A DNA stretch of 64,000 nucleotides from Pseudobdellovibrionaceae bacterium. GTDB lineage: Bacteria; Bdellovibrionota; Bdellovibrionia; Bdellovibrionales; Bdellovibrionaceae. Position 1 is the stretch's first letter. The number at the start of each line of letters is the position of its first letter. The position numbers and the translations under genes are program-made. The stretch lies in NCBI GenBank assembly GCA_019637875.1, contig JAHBUW010000011.1:1-64000 (forward strand), given 5' to 3'. Below the pieces are notes generated by a model that searched no databases, had not been told where the DNA came from, and worked only from the letters and a program-made list of their open reading frames with translations. Positions 55,936 through 64,000 of this stretch are shown one piece after another.

Positions 55936-57494
55936 TGGGTGATCCTTTCCGCGACGGGCTCAAGCGCGAAGGGACGATAGATTTCGTTCACCACGAATTG
56001 ATCGTCGCTCCAGGTGTTGGCGGGCGTGAGTTCCGTCAGATCCAAGGCTTGGCCCGAGATGACGGGCTCAAGAAGTTTCAGTGAGGCGTGGGTGAAGCGG
56101 GACATCGAAGAGGCGGTGGTGATCAAATAAATTTGGTCCGCCGAGGTCCAAGGTTTCACGTCATGGTGGCTGAGATAGTTGACGGAGTAGCAACTGAAGA
56201 AGGCCAACAGCTGGCGGCGCCCCGGCGTATGCGTGAGTTCGGCGGCATTTTCGGTCGTGGGGGTTAAGCTTTGTCCCAGACTGGCGTGACCACCATAAAC
56301 CAGGATGTCGTCTTCGCGCATGGCGCGCGCCAAAAATTCGTAGTGACGGGCCGGGACTTGGCCTAAGGCATCCGTCGGTCCCCAGTAAATGCGCAGCTCG
56401 CGGCGGTCTTCAAATTCGAGCGTGAATTCGATCGAAGATCCCTTTTCGCGAACGGCGTAGTCGAAGTTTTCACCCGCGCGGCGACGGATGTCCGAAAGTG
56501 TTTCGAGCAGCATCAGGGAGCTGGGATCGCGTCCGGGGCCGACGCGGAAGCCGGGTCCGTCCTCACCCTTCAGAATTCGGCGCGCGGCCTCTGCGACGGC
56601 GCCCAGTTCTTTCGTGGCGTCGTATTGGGTGTCGAGCCAACCCAAGATCAAACTGGCGCGGCGTGCGCTCAGGGCGGGAGGGGCGGTGTCTTCCGTCGAG
56701 AGCGGAACCATGCGGACATCCGCGCGGGTCAACTGACGCGAGAGAAGATCTCGGCAAGTTCGATCGCTCGAGATCCGGCGGGACGGATTCCAGAAGTACC
56801 AGTAGAATTCGGGTTGCGGCAGATCGGCGAGTTCGCCTTCCGCACAGGGGTTCATCGTGCGCGTGATGGATTTGAAGCGCAGCTCTTGCCAGTCGGCGGA
56901 GGCGACGGACCAGAAGGCGGTTTCGGGATTTTGCGGCAGCGGAATTTTGAGTTCGCGGGGCTCGGTGAGTGGTGTGTCGGAGCAGATGACGGCTTCGGCT
57001 TGCGCCTGGTAACGGACTTTGCGCTGGGGCGCTCCGGCCGCCATTTCTTTTTGCGCGATCAGCTGCCGCAAGCGCGGGCTGACGGGCTCGAGCATACCGG
57101 TGTCGAAACGAAATTCGGTCTTGAGGTCGGTGAAGGTCTCTTCGCGACGGAGGACCTTGAGGGTTTTGTCCTCGGCGGTGAATGAGAAATGAGTGATTTC
57201 GGGATACGTCGCGAGGACCGAGTTGCGCAGGTAGTTGAGTTGCATCTCGATGAGTTCGCGTTCGGTGAGAACGTGGGGTAGTTGCAAGAGGTTCGCTTCG
57301 GCTTCAATCGTGATCGCCACGCGGGCGGCATGACTCAGGCACTGGGTGGACAGCAATTTCACCACGCGCGCCGGTGGCGGAGCGGGGGCGACGGCCGAAA
57401 CGGGACGCCATAGATAAAGCGCGACCAGGCCGATCGCGATGAACGCGATCCCGCAGATCTTGCTGAAGAGTTCCGAATTCGGCTTGAAATTCAT
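55932..57494 (-). CDS. Membrane-anchored protein with possible clan CD (caspase/gingipain-like) domain
   Basis: 520 residues from MNFKPNSEL, with GGAGAG upstream. One membrane helix (residues 13-32, ICGIAFIAIGLVALYLW) is followed by a Pro-rich stretch and a large, probably periplasmic, body. Near the C terminus DILVYGGHASLG (His403) and LLAFFSCYS (Cys435), 32 residues apart, resemble the two hydrophobic strands ending in His-Gly and Cys of clan CD peptidases; the gingipain spacing is about 33. The His is followed by Ala, not Gly. Other Cys: TQCLSH, VICSDT, NPCAEG, RTCRDL. It heads an operon with the acyl-CoA dehydrogenase-like gene. Peptidase function is inferred only. Confidence 0.5.
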   Translation of the reverse strand: MNFKPNSELFSKICGIAFIAIGLVALYLWRPVSAVAPAPPPARVVKLLSTQCLSHAARVAITIEAEANLLQLPHVLTERELIEMQLNYLRNSVLATYPEITHFSFTAEDKTLKVLRREETFTDLKTEFRFDTGMLEPVSPRLRQLIAQKEMAAGAPQRKVRYQAQAEAVICSDTPLTEPRELKIPLPQNPETAFWSVASADWQELRFKSITRTMNPCAEGELADLPQPEFYWYFWNPSRRISSDRTCRDLLSRQLTRADVRMVPLSTEDTAPPALSARRASLILGWLDTQYDATKELGAVAEAARRILKGEDGPGFRVGPGRDPSSLMLLETLSDIRRRAGENFDYAVREKGSSIEFTLEFEDRRELRIYWGPTDALGQVPARHYEFLARAMREDDILVYGGHASLGQSLTPTTENAAELTHTPGRRQLLAFFSCYSVNYLSHHDVKPWTSADQIYLITTASSMSRFTHASLKLLEPVISGQALDLTELTPANTWSDDQFVVNEIYRPFALEPVAERITQ

Positions 57495-57563
57495 ACGCTT
57501 TGGCTCTCCGAGTTCCATATCGGAACGCCGGGGCCGGGGCGCGACGGGCGAAAAGTCGGGGAC

Positions 57564-58913
57564 TTACTTTTTCTCGACCTCGATGGGCAGATCCGTCAAC
57601 AGCGTCGCCCCTTCCACGCGGGCGAGGTACATCGCACCGAGAGCGTCACCCACGGCATTCAGCACCGATCGGCCCATGTCGAGGATGCGATCCACACCGA
57701 GGATCAGGGCGATGCCCTCCGGCGGAATACCTACGGTCGCCATGGCGGTCATGAGTAGGGGAATCGAGCCCCCGGGAATCCCCGAGACCCCGATCGACGT
57801 CAGCAGGACGAGCAGGATCAAGGTCAGTTGGTCGGCGACGCCCAAGTGGATTCCGTAGACCTGGGCGATGAAAAGCGCCGCGACCACTTCGAAGAGCGCC
57901 GAGCCGTTCTGGTTCACGGTCGCGCCCAGCGGGATCGAGAAGCTCGTGATCTTTTCCGGCACCCCGAAGGACTTGTCCAAGGTCCGGATGATGGTCGGGA
58001 TGGCGGCGTTCGACGAGCTGGTCGAGAACGCGGTCACCATGACGGGCATCATGCGCTTGATGAACTCTTTCACGGGCACGCGCAGCAGGTACTTCGAAAC
58101 AAGACCGAAGGTTCCGAACAGGTGCAGGCCGTAACCCAGAATCACGACCAGCATGTAGAGCAGCACGTTCTTCATGAGGCCGATCCCGAAGAAGCTGATC
58201 GCTGCGGCGACGAGGGCCGCCACCGCGAAGGGCGCGAGCTTCATGATCCAGCCCACGACGACGATGCAGGCCTCGAAGACCGTGTCCGCCGGGCCCAGAA
58301 TCAGATCGGCTTTTTCTTTCGGTAACGTCATGAGCGCGATACCCGAAAGAAGCGCGACGAAGATGATCGCCAGCATTTCGCCGCCGGCCATGGCCTCGAT
58401 GATGTTTTTGGGGATGACGCTTTCCACGAGGCCGGGCCAGAGCGCCTGTTTTTGCTCTTCGCCGCTTTTCTTGAAAGCATTGATCTGGTCACCGAACTGT
58501 TCCTGCGCGGCGACGACCACGTCGCGTGGCACGCCGTCGCCCGGCCGCGCGATCATGATCACCGCTTGACCGATCAAGATCGCGACGATGGTGGTCGCGA
58601 TGTAGAAGGCGACGATACGTCCGCCCAGACGCCCCAATTTTTCCGTGGAGCCCAGCTGCGCGACGCCGGTCATGAGCGAGGTGAAAACGAGCGGCACGAC
58701 GATCATGAACAGTGAACGCAAAAACGCGATGCCGACGGGGTTGAGGAGGTTTTTGACGATCCAGTTGCGCGATTCGACGTCGACGGCGTTCTGCAGGATC
58801 AGTCCCAAAACGATCCCCGCGATCAACCCGATTAAAATGGGACGGCCGCTGCCATGAGAGGGTTTCAACTCTGTCGCTTCCGTATTCAGTTCGTTCGAAT
58901 TGTCTTTGGACAT
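57564..58913 (-). CDS. Dicarboxylate/amino acid:cation symporter (DAACS family)
   Basis: 449 residues. Eight membrane helices and two re-entrant loops. Signature motifs: the Ser-rich FSTSSSNAAIPT loop, GATVNQNGSAL, GVSGIPGGSIPLL and a VDRILDMGRSVLNAVGDALGA C-terminal helix, all as in GltP/DctA. It imports glutamate, aspartate or C4-dicarboxylates with Na+ or H+. The start MSKDNSNEL is followed by a polar lead; the ribosome binding site is weak. It is 70 bp from the previous operon on the same strand. Confidence 0.92.
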   Translation of the reverse strand: MSKDNSNELNTEATELKPSHGSGRPILIGLIAGIVLGLILQNAVDVESRNWIVKNLLNPVGIAFLRSLFMIVVPLVFTSLMTGVAQLGSTEKLGRLGGRIVAFYIATTIVAILIGQAVIMIARPGDGVPRDVVVAAQEQFGDQINAFKKSGEEQKQALWPGLVESVIPKNIIEAMAGGEMLAIIFVALLSGIALMTLPKEKADLILGPADTVFEACIVVVGWIMKLAPFAVAALVAAAISFFGIGLMKNVLLYMLVVILGYGLHLFGTFGLVSKYLLRVPVKEFIKRMMPVMVTAFSTSSSNAAIPTIIRTLDKSFGVPEKITSFSIPLGATVNQNGSALFEVVAALFIAQVYGIHLGVADQLTLILLVLLTSIGVSGIPGGSIPLLMTAMATVGIPPEGIALILGVDRILDMGRSVLNAVGDALGAMYLARVEGATLLTDLPIEVEKK

Positions 58914-59050
58914 AACGAATCGGATAACCCAAATTCCCCCGAAGTGTAAGGCCTTTTCGCAAAAGCCAAAGACATTACAGAATATCCGAAACACTCTGGT
59001 GGATTTCTATTTCGCCTCTCGAGATACTGAGAAGGAACAGAGGGGGATTC

Positions 59051-59356
59051 ATGTCAGCCACGCGCTTCGCGACTCGGGAAAATACTTCGATTGAGATCTA
59101 CGGCAAAAGCACGCTGATCCCCGCGACCCTGAAAAATCTGTCGTCGACGGGGGCTTGCCTGGAGGCGAAGGATCTGACCGCCCGCTTGCAAGAGGGCGAT
59201 CTGGTCTGCGTGACCGTTTACCTGTCGCAGCTGAAGAAGAGCCATCGCATCAGTGCGGAAGTCATCTGGCACACTTCGGGACGCACGGGCGTCAATTTCC
59301 TGAACTCCGACGAGCTCGTAGAAAAATTCATGGAACGCACCAGTAAAGGCGCTTGA
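59051..59356 (+). CDS. PilZ-domain protein
   Basis: 101 residues, a single PilZ domain: RFATR at 5-9 (RxxxR), NLSSTGACLE (matching D/NxSxxG) and the beta-barrel strands VTVYLSQL and AEVIWHTSGRTGVNF. The c-di-GMP ligands are present, so binding is likely. It ends 7 bp before a convergent gene and could be the receptor for signals set by the HD-GYP enzyme at 10642. Confidence 0.82.
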   Translation: MSATRFATRENTSIEIYGKSTLIPATLKNLSSTGACLEAKDLTARLQEGDLVCVTVYLSQLKKSHRISAEVIWHTSGRTGVNFLNSDELVEKFMERTSKGA

Positions 59357-59362
59357 TTCGCG

Positions 59363-59905
59363 TCAGCTGCCCGAGATTTGAAACGAGTGAGTTTCCGAAG
59401 CCAGTTGGCGTACGAAATTCACCGTGAGCGCGCTGGCCGCGAGGACCAGCAGCAGATTCAGCCCAAAAATCCATTGCGCGAAGCCCGGCGACGACGCGTA
59501 CGGGAACGCGAGCCCACCCAAAGCGAAGAAAAGGACCGCGAACGCCGAAACGGCGCTGAAGCGGAACGAACGCTGCAGCTCACGCAGGTTTTCGGTAAAC
59601 TCCAGGAGCACTTTGACGGACGTCTTGAGGGCTTGCTGATCCGAAAGCGAAAGGTGGGGTGCCAGAATCTCTTCGATTTTGCCGATATTGCTGACATCGA
59701 GTTCCTGGTGAACTTCCAGGTCGTCCGGAGCCTTCGCGGCCTTGGCGATGCGATCGAGGTTCTGAACGGCGCGTTCGATGTTGGAGCGGACGGATTCGGT
59801 TTTATAAACGTAGACGAGGCTGATCAAGCCGACGAGCGCACCGAAGATCTCGGCGCAGCTGGCGATGAAGGCGTAGTAGTGTTCGGGCGTGATCAAGTGG
59901 GTCAT
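59363..59905 (-). CDS. Membrane protein of unknown function
   Basis: 180 residues from MTHLITPEHYYAF. Membrane helices at about 11-31 (CAEIFGALVGLISLVYVY) and two near the C terminus (about 125-165). Between them is a soluble helical segment (RSNIERAVQNLDRIAKAAK and VLLEFTENLRELQR), likely coiled coil. The frame stays open to 60097, overlapping the start of the next gene's transcript, but the shorter start opens the first helix. No clear ribosome binding site. No family is recognised. Confidence 0.6.
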   Translation of the reverse strand: MTHLITPEHYYAFIASCAEIFGALVGLISLVYVYKTESVRSNIERAVQNLDRIAKAAKAPDDLEVHQELDVSNIGKIEEILAPHLSLSDQQALKTSVKVLLEFTENLRELQRSFRFSAVSAFAVLFFALGGLAFPYASSPGFAQWIFGLNLLLVLAASALTVNFVRQLASETHSFQISGS

Positions 59906-59976
59906 CGGCTGGACGGACGTAGCAGATTTCGCGTCGGCGCCCCAGCGCTTTCCGTGCCCTTGAACAAGTTTACTTA

Positions 59977-60498
59977 CTACCGAGCGGCCTGATTCGCGGC
60001 GAAGGACAGGAAGCCCGACATCCACGCCCACAGCGTGATCATCCAGAGTCCCAACAAGAACCACGCAAGGATCATTTGCGGAAGCTTCTCGCGCCACCGG
60101 AAGTTGAGCTCGACGTGACGTTCGCGCTCTTGCTGCTCACGGAGTCGTAGGGACAAGGCGTGCGCCAGGTAAAGGCGTTGGGGGAAATCGAGTTTCAGAA
60201 ATTTGATCGCGACGAGCACCGAGCCGGACCGCAGGTTTTCCATGCGTGTGACCAAGCCGTAGCAGGCCATCTCGTTCTTTTGCGGCGGCGCGAACTGGAT
60301 TTTGATGACCTCGCCGACGATGGGCGCAAGATCAAGGGGCGCGGTGAACGCCAGGCCGGTCAGCGAGATATTGCGGATCTCGGTGCCCTCTTCCCAAGGC
60401 GTCTGTTGCGGGCCCGCAAGACGGATCAACGTGTTGTCATCCGGTTGTAAAATATAGCGGGGGCTTCTTGCCACATACTTCGCCAATGAGCCGACCAT
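59977..60498 (-). CDS. PilZ-domain protein with C-terminal membrane anchor
   Basis: 173 residues. PilZ segment: NISLTGLAFTAP (N-x-S-x-x-G), with VGEVIKIQFAPP and VLVAIKFLKLD strands. The RxxxR is not clear (SLAKYVARSPRYIL), so c-di-GMP binding is less sure. Residues about 115-130 form a basic helix (LREQQERERHVEL). A C-terminal hydrophobic span is at about 144-168 (MILAWFLLGLWMITLWAW). It is divergent from ppk1, 87 bp apart. Confidence 0.7.
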   Translation of the reverse strand: MVGSLAKYVARSPRYILQPDDNTLIRLAGPQQTPWEEGTEIRNISLTGLAFTAPLDLAPIVGEVIKIQFAPPQKNEMACYGLVTRMENLRSGSVLVAIKFLKLDFPQRLYLAHALSLRLREQQERERHVELNFRWREKLPQMILAWFLLGLWMITLWAWMSGFLSFAANQAAR

Positions 60499-60585
60499 GC
60501 CCAATATTTCGGACTTTTAGCCTGAAAACATAACGAAAAAACAACTGCAAAAGGCTGGAGGACTGCCCTAAGATGAGCCACTTTT

Positions 60586-62748
60586 ATGTCCGAAGAACGA
60601 TCGAAAAACCGCCCCAAGACCCCGAAAAAGCCGCGGAAACGCCGGCTCGAGGTCGAACATCCTCTGTCTTCCGAATCCGAGTTCACGAACCGGGAGATCG
60701 GCTGGCTGAATTTCAATCGCCGCGTGCTTCACGAGGCGGAGGATGCGCGGACGCCGCTCTTTGAGCGTCTGCGGTTTTTGGGGATCTGCCATTCGAATCT
60801 AGATGAGTTTTTCATGAAGCGGGTCGGGCGGCTGAAGCGGCAGCTCGCGATGGGGCTGATGTCGAAATCGGCCGACGGGAAAACCCCCCTTCAGCAGATG
60901 AAAGTCATCCGCGGCCTCGCGTTACAGATGGTGGCGGATCAGGCATCGATTTACGCGAAACAGATCCTGCCCGACCTGAAGAAGGTCGGCGTGCACGTGC
61001 TGAAATGGAAGGATCTTACGACCGTCGAAAAGGAATGGCTCGCGAAATACTACGCGAAGAACGTCTTCCCGGTTTTGACGCCGCTGTCGGTGGACCCCGG
61101 GCATCCGTTCCCGTTCATTTCGAATCTGTCGACATCGCTGGGCGTGACCTTGCGCCACCCCGAACGGGACGAGCAATTTTTCGCGCGCGTGAAGATCCCG
61201 CAGGTTCTGCCGCAGTGGGTGCGTATCGATCCCGAGTTTTCGAAAGACATTCGATTCATCAGCTTGCTGGATTTGATTCGCGAAAACTTGTCGGGTCTTT
61301 TTCCCGCGATGCAGGTGACCTCGGTGATGCCGTTCCGTTTGACCCGTAACGCCGACATCTCGCGCGACGAAGAGGACGCGGAAGACTTGCTCGAGTTGAT
61401 CGAAGAGGAGCTGCGTCTGCGCCGCTTTGCGGAGGTCGTGCGCATCGAACATGGGCCGAATCCGGACCCCTGGATGTTGAAATTCCTGATGGAAGAGCTC
61501 GATCTGAACGCCGACGACGTTTACGAGGCGCCGGAAGAACTCGACTTCACGGGTTTCTCGGCGCTTTTGGATCTGAACCTGTCCGAGCACAAGTTTTCCC
61601 TTTGGAATCCCTTGGTGCCGGCGGCTTTCCACGAGGAAGAGCCGAACGCGTTCTTCAAACTTTTGCGCAATGGTGATCAGCTCGTGCATCACCCTTACGA
61701 GAGCTTCGCCGCGACCGTCGAGAAATTCATCCGTATCGCCGTCGACGATCCCAAGGTGCTCGCGATCAAGATGACGCTTTACCGGACGGGCGACAACAGC
61801 CCCTTCATCAAGTCCCTGATCCGCGCGGCGGAAAGCGGCAAACAGGTCGTCTGTTTGGTCGAGTTGAAGGCCCGTTTCGATGAAGAGCGCAACATCTATT
61901 GGGCGCAAGAGCTCGAGAACGCGGGTGTGCACGTCGTCTACGGAATCGTGGGTTTGAAGACGCACGCGAAGACCGCGCTCGTCGTCCGTCAAGAGGCGGA
62001 CGGTCTGAAGTGTTACGCGCATTTCGGCACGGGGAACTACAATGTGCAGACCTCGCGTTTGTACACGGACTTGGGACTGTTCACCGCCAACGACGAGTTG
62101 ACCGCGGAGCTCGTCGAGTTCTTCCATTACTTGACGGGCCGTTCGTTGAAGAGCGACTACAAACATCTTTTGATCGCGCCCGTGAATATGTTCAATCGCT
62201 TCAAATTTTTGATCGAACGGGAAGCGCAAGTCGCGAAGGACGGAAAGCCCGCCCTGATCTTCGCGAAGATGAACAACATGGAAGAGATCGACATCGGCCT
62301 TTCGCTGTACAAAGCGAGCCAGGCGGGAGTCGACGTGCGGCTGGTCGTGCGCGGCTTCTGTTCGTTGCGGCCGGGGATTCCGGGCGTGAGCGACCGTATT
62401 CAAGTCATGTCGGTCATCGGCCGCTTCCTGGAGCATTCGCGCGTCTTCTACTTCCGTAATGGCGCGGCCGATCCGGTGGACGGCGAATTCTACTTAGGTT
62501 CCGCGGATTGGATGTACCGCAATCTGCACGCGCGCGTGGAGTGCGTCGTGCCGGTTTTGGATCGCTCCTTGAAAGAGCGTCTGTGGGAGCTCGTGCAGCT
62601 GCATTTGAAAGATCAGCGGCAGACCTGGGACATGGACGCCACGGGCGATTACAAGCAGCGCTCGGGCGCCGATTTGGGCCTACACCAGACCTTGATGACA
62701 ATGGCCAAGCAACGTGCCACGCTGCCCGAAGAAGACGCGGGAAGCTAA
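60586..62748 (+). CDS. ppk1: Polyphosphate kinase 1
   Basis: 720 residues, within the family range. Residues 1-25 are Lys/Arg-rich (SKNRPKTPKKPRKRR), then the N domain (REIGWLNFNRRVLHEAED, NLDEFFMKRVG). The phospholipase D-like catalytic domains have His460 in VGLKTHAKTALV, the likely phospho-His, then YAHFGTGNYNVQT and the later GSADWMYRNLHARVE. It makes polyphosphate from ATP. It is 20 bp ahead of sixA and close to ppx/gppA on the other strand. The ribosome binding site is weak. Confidence 0.95.
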   Translation: MSEERSKNRPKTPKKPRKRRLEVEHPLSSESEFTNREIGWLNFNRRVLHEAEDARTPLFERLRFLGICHSNLDEFFMKRVGRLKRQLAMGLMSKSADGKTPLQQMKVIRGLALQMVADQASIYAKQILPDLKKVGVHVLKWKDLTTVEKEWLAKYYAKNVFPVLTPLSVDPGHPFPFISNLSTSLGVTLRHPERDEQFFARVKIPQVLPQWVRIDPEFSKDIRFISLLDLIRENLSGLFPAMQVTSVMPFRLTRNADISRDEEDAEDLLELIEEELRLRRFAEVVRIEHGPNPDPWMLKFLMEELDLNADDVYEAPEELDFTGFSALLDLNLSEHKFSLWNPLVPAAFHEEEPNAFFKLLRNGDQLVHHPYESFAATVEKFIRIAVDDPKVLAIKMTLYRTGDNSPFIKSLIRAAESGKQVVCLVELKARFDEERNIYWAQELENAGVHVVYGIVGLKTHAKTALVVRQEADGLKCYAHFGTGNYNVQTSRLYTDLGLFTANDELTAELVEFFHYLTGRSLKSDYKHLLIAPVNMFNRFKFLIEREAQVAKDGKPALIFAKMNNMEEIDIGLSLYKASQAGVDVRLVVRGFCSLRPGIPGVSDRIQVMSVIGRFLEHSRVFYFRNGAADPVDGEFYLGSADWMYRNLHARVECVVPVLDRSLKERLWELVQLHLKDQRQTWDMDATGDYKQRSGADLGLHQTLMTMAKQRATLPEEDAGS

Positions 62749-62768
62749 CGCGTTTTCGAGGGGGAAAT

Positions 62769-63272
62769 TTGAAGTTGATCCTATTTCGTCACGGTTTGGC
62801 GATGGAGCGCGACGATTCTTTCGCGCTGAAGCTCGACGACTCCATGCGGCCCTTGGTGGAAAAAGGGAAAGACCGCACCCGTAAAATGGCGAAGGCGCTG
62901 AAGCCCATCTTGGGCGATGTTAGCGTGCTGGCGACTTCGCCCCTTCTGCGCGCGGTGCAAACCTCGGAAATTCTGACCGGCGTGATGAGATTCGAGCAGA
63001 GCTTCGAAGTCACCGAGCTCGTCCCCGAGGCGCCACCCCAAGCGTTCGCGCGTTGGTTGCAGACGTCCGTGCCGCGCGCGACCTCGGTCGTGGCGGTCGG
63101 TCACGAGCCGCAGCTCAGTGTCTTCGCGAGTTGGTGTCTGGCCGGCGCGAACGAGAGCTTCATCGATCTGAAGAAAAGTGGCGCGATCTGTTTGGAAGTG
63201 GAAAGTTTCGATTCGTTGGCGCCCGGATTGGCGGAGCTGAAGTGGGTTCTCAGTCCGAAGGTTTTCGGCTGA
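62769..63272 (+). CDS. sixA: SixA-type phosphohistidine phosphatase (histidine-acid phosphatase superfamily)
   Basis: 167 residues from TTG (M-KLILFRHG), with GAGGGGG 4-5 nt upstream. The RHG catalytic motif is at residues 7-9, and VVAVGHEPQLS holds the second His; VLATSPLLRAVQTSEIL is the SixA-type phosphate pocket. SixA removes phosphate from HPt or PtsN His residues. Just after ppk1, it may act on polyphosphate-linked signalling; that is inferred only. Confidence 0.9.
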   Translation: MKLILFRHGLAMERDDSFALKLDDSMRPLVEKGKDRTRKMAKALKPILGDVSVLATSPLLRAVQTSEILTGVMRFEQSFEVTELVPEAPPQAFARWLQTSVPRATSVVAVGHEPQLSVFASWCLAGANESFIDLKKSGAICLEVESFDSLAPGLAELKWVLSPKVFG

Positions 63273-63275
63273 AAT

Positions 63276-63315
63276 CGAATTCACGTCACCGCTCCGCGGT
63301 CGACGAATTCACGTC
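63276..63315. repeat. 12-bp direct repeat at the sixA-ppx junction
   Basis: CGAATTCACGTC is at 63276-63287 and 63304-63315, 28 nt apart. The second copy holds the TCA that is the minus-strand TGA of ppx/gppA. It is short, but matches the other stop-associated duplications in this window. Confidence 0.7.
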
Positions 63316-64000
63316 TTGGAGTTGGCTGCGCCGTCGACGAGGCTGAGCAGGATGCCGTCTTTGAGGCCCACGGCGGGCATCAGCAGGCGGTGGACCGAGG
63401 CTTGTCGTAGGATCGCCTGCACGACGAGCGCCGCGGGCACGATGACGTCGGCGCGGTCGGGGCGCATTTCGAGTTTCGTGATCCGTTCTTTCACGCTCAT
63501 CCGGCGCAATTTCTGAATGATGTTTTCCAGTTCCAAATCGGTCATTTCGGTTTTCGAGCTGCGTCCAAGCAAAATGGGTTTCAGTTTGCCGAGGGTCTCG
63601 AGGTTGCCGCCGGTGCCGACCGCGAAGTCCAGCCGGTGAGCGGGCATATTCGCGTGCACGTATTGACTGAGCGGGCGGATGAAATCGCCGATGACCAAGT
63701 TGATCTGCGCTTCTTCGAGGTGACGACGCTTCAACATCTCGAGCGTGCGGACGGTGCCGAAGGGAAAACTTTGCGTCGCTTCGATGCGGCCTTGGTTCGA
63801 AAAGGTGACTTCCACGCTGCCGCCGCCGATGTCGATCAAAACCGCGCGGTGCTGCTCGAGCCGGACCTCTTGGCGAACGGCGCGGTGAACCCATTGGGCT
63901 TCGACTTTGCCGTCGATGAGTTCGACTTTGATCCCGCTTTTGCGCCGAACGAGTTCGACGAAGGCGGCGCCGTTTGCGGCCTCGCGTAACGCGCTCGTGC
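63309..64000 (-). CDS. ppx: Exopolyphosphatase/GppA family protein, partial
   Basis: The gene runs off the window; its N-terminal part lies beyond 64000. The visible 229 residues begin TSALREAANGAAFVELV, the Ppx/GppA actin-like fold motif (ATSA.R.A.N...F). DIGGGSVEVTF, the phosphate-2 ATPase-type loop, is near 63800. FAVGTGGNLETLGK is also conserved. It degrades polyphosphate or (p)ppGpp. It sits opposite ppk1 and sixA, so synthesis and breakdown of polyP are encoded together. The end lacks the HD domain found in longer Ppx proteins, as far as the visible length shows. Confidence 0.88.
   Translation of the reverse strand, partial: TSALREAANGAAFVELVRRKSGIKVELIDGKVEAQWVHRAVRQEVRLEQHRAVLIDIGGGSVEVTFSNQGRIEATQSFPFGTVRTLEMLKRRHLEEAQINLVIGDFIRPLSQYVHANMPAHRLDFAVGTGGNLETLGKLKPILLGRSSKTEMTDLELENIIQKLRRMSVKERITKLEMRPDRADVIVPAALVVQAILRQASVHRLLMPAVGLKDGILLSLVDGAANSKT

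Noticed and set aside
60922-62436. 504-residue minus-strand ORF opposite ppk1
   Set aside because: Shadow frame; ppk1 has all its catalytic motifs in frame on the other strand.

Overview
The window looks like the chromosome of a GC-rich Gram-negative bacterium of the Bdellovibrio type (Bdellovibrionota). This is inferred from gene content: LpxD for lipid A, an EF-G of the spd/mitochondrial class, a degenerate receiver beside an HD-GYP protein, PilZ proteins, many small exported Cys-containing proteins and compact operons with GGAGG-type ribosome binding sites. No species can be named from the sequence alone. There are no insertion sequences, phage genes or CRISPR arrays.

Layout. 1-4109: 3' part of an rRNA operon (16S end, tRNA-Ile, 23S, 5S, terminator). 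4215-14515: glycosyltransferases, a VWA lipoprotein, an OmpA-like protein, a pseudo-receiver with an HD-GYP protein, and gamma-glutamyltranspeptidase. 14512-19075: a Ca2+/H+ antiporter, then a sulfur/persulfide operon (persulfide dioxygenase-rhodanese fusion, two YeeE/YedE halves, TauE) divergent from a BigR-like ArsR repressor, with an AT-rich inverted repeat between them. 19101-25111: VOC protein, tRNA-Pro, small unknown genes, a ribosomal mini-cluster (S18 divergent from L28-L24), a nitrilase-family hydrolase and a sugar dehydrogenase-like protein.

25276-42481: ETF-ubiquinone oxidoreductase, THUMP RNA methyltransferase, lpxD, an H1-like Lys/Ala-rich protein with a small C-terminal barrel-like domain, infA, tex, a HAD phosphatase, topA, a HAD-like unknown, the Prc protease and a 2-oxoacid dehydrogenase E1 alpha/beta pair. 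42498-50830: methyltransferase, a roughly 200-bp inverted repeat, a five-copy 27-bp tandem repeat, pyrE, cutA, a CNNM/CorC-like protein, fusA, recQ and aat.

50888-64000: a large exported unknown, a three-gene operon of small exported proteins of which two are Cys-pattern paralogues, a three-gene operon (membrane-anchored protein with a possible clan CD His/Cys dyad, acyl-CoA dehydrogenase-like, alpha-oxoamine synthase), a dicarboxylate symporter, two PilZ proteins, and a polyphosphate cluster (ppk1, sixA, and ppx/gppA running off the window end).

The strongest unexplained signals are: the 43319-43517 inverted repeat; short direct duplications at the stop codons of several gene ends (40113, 44073, 53636, 63276); the 53679-57494 operon; the secreted Cys-pattern pair; and Lys/Ala-rich tails recurring on nucleic-acid-associated and other proteins.
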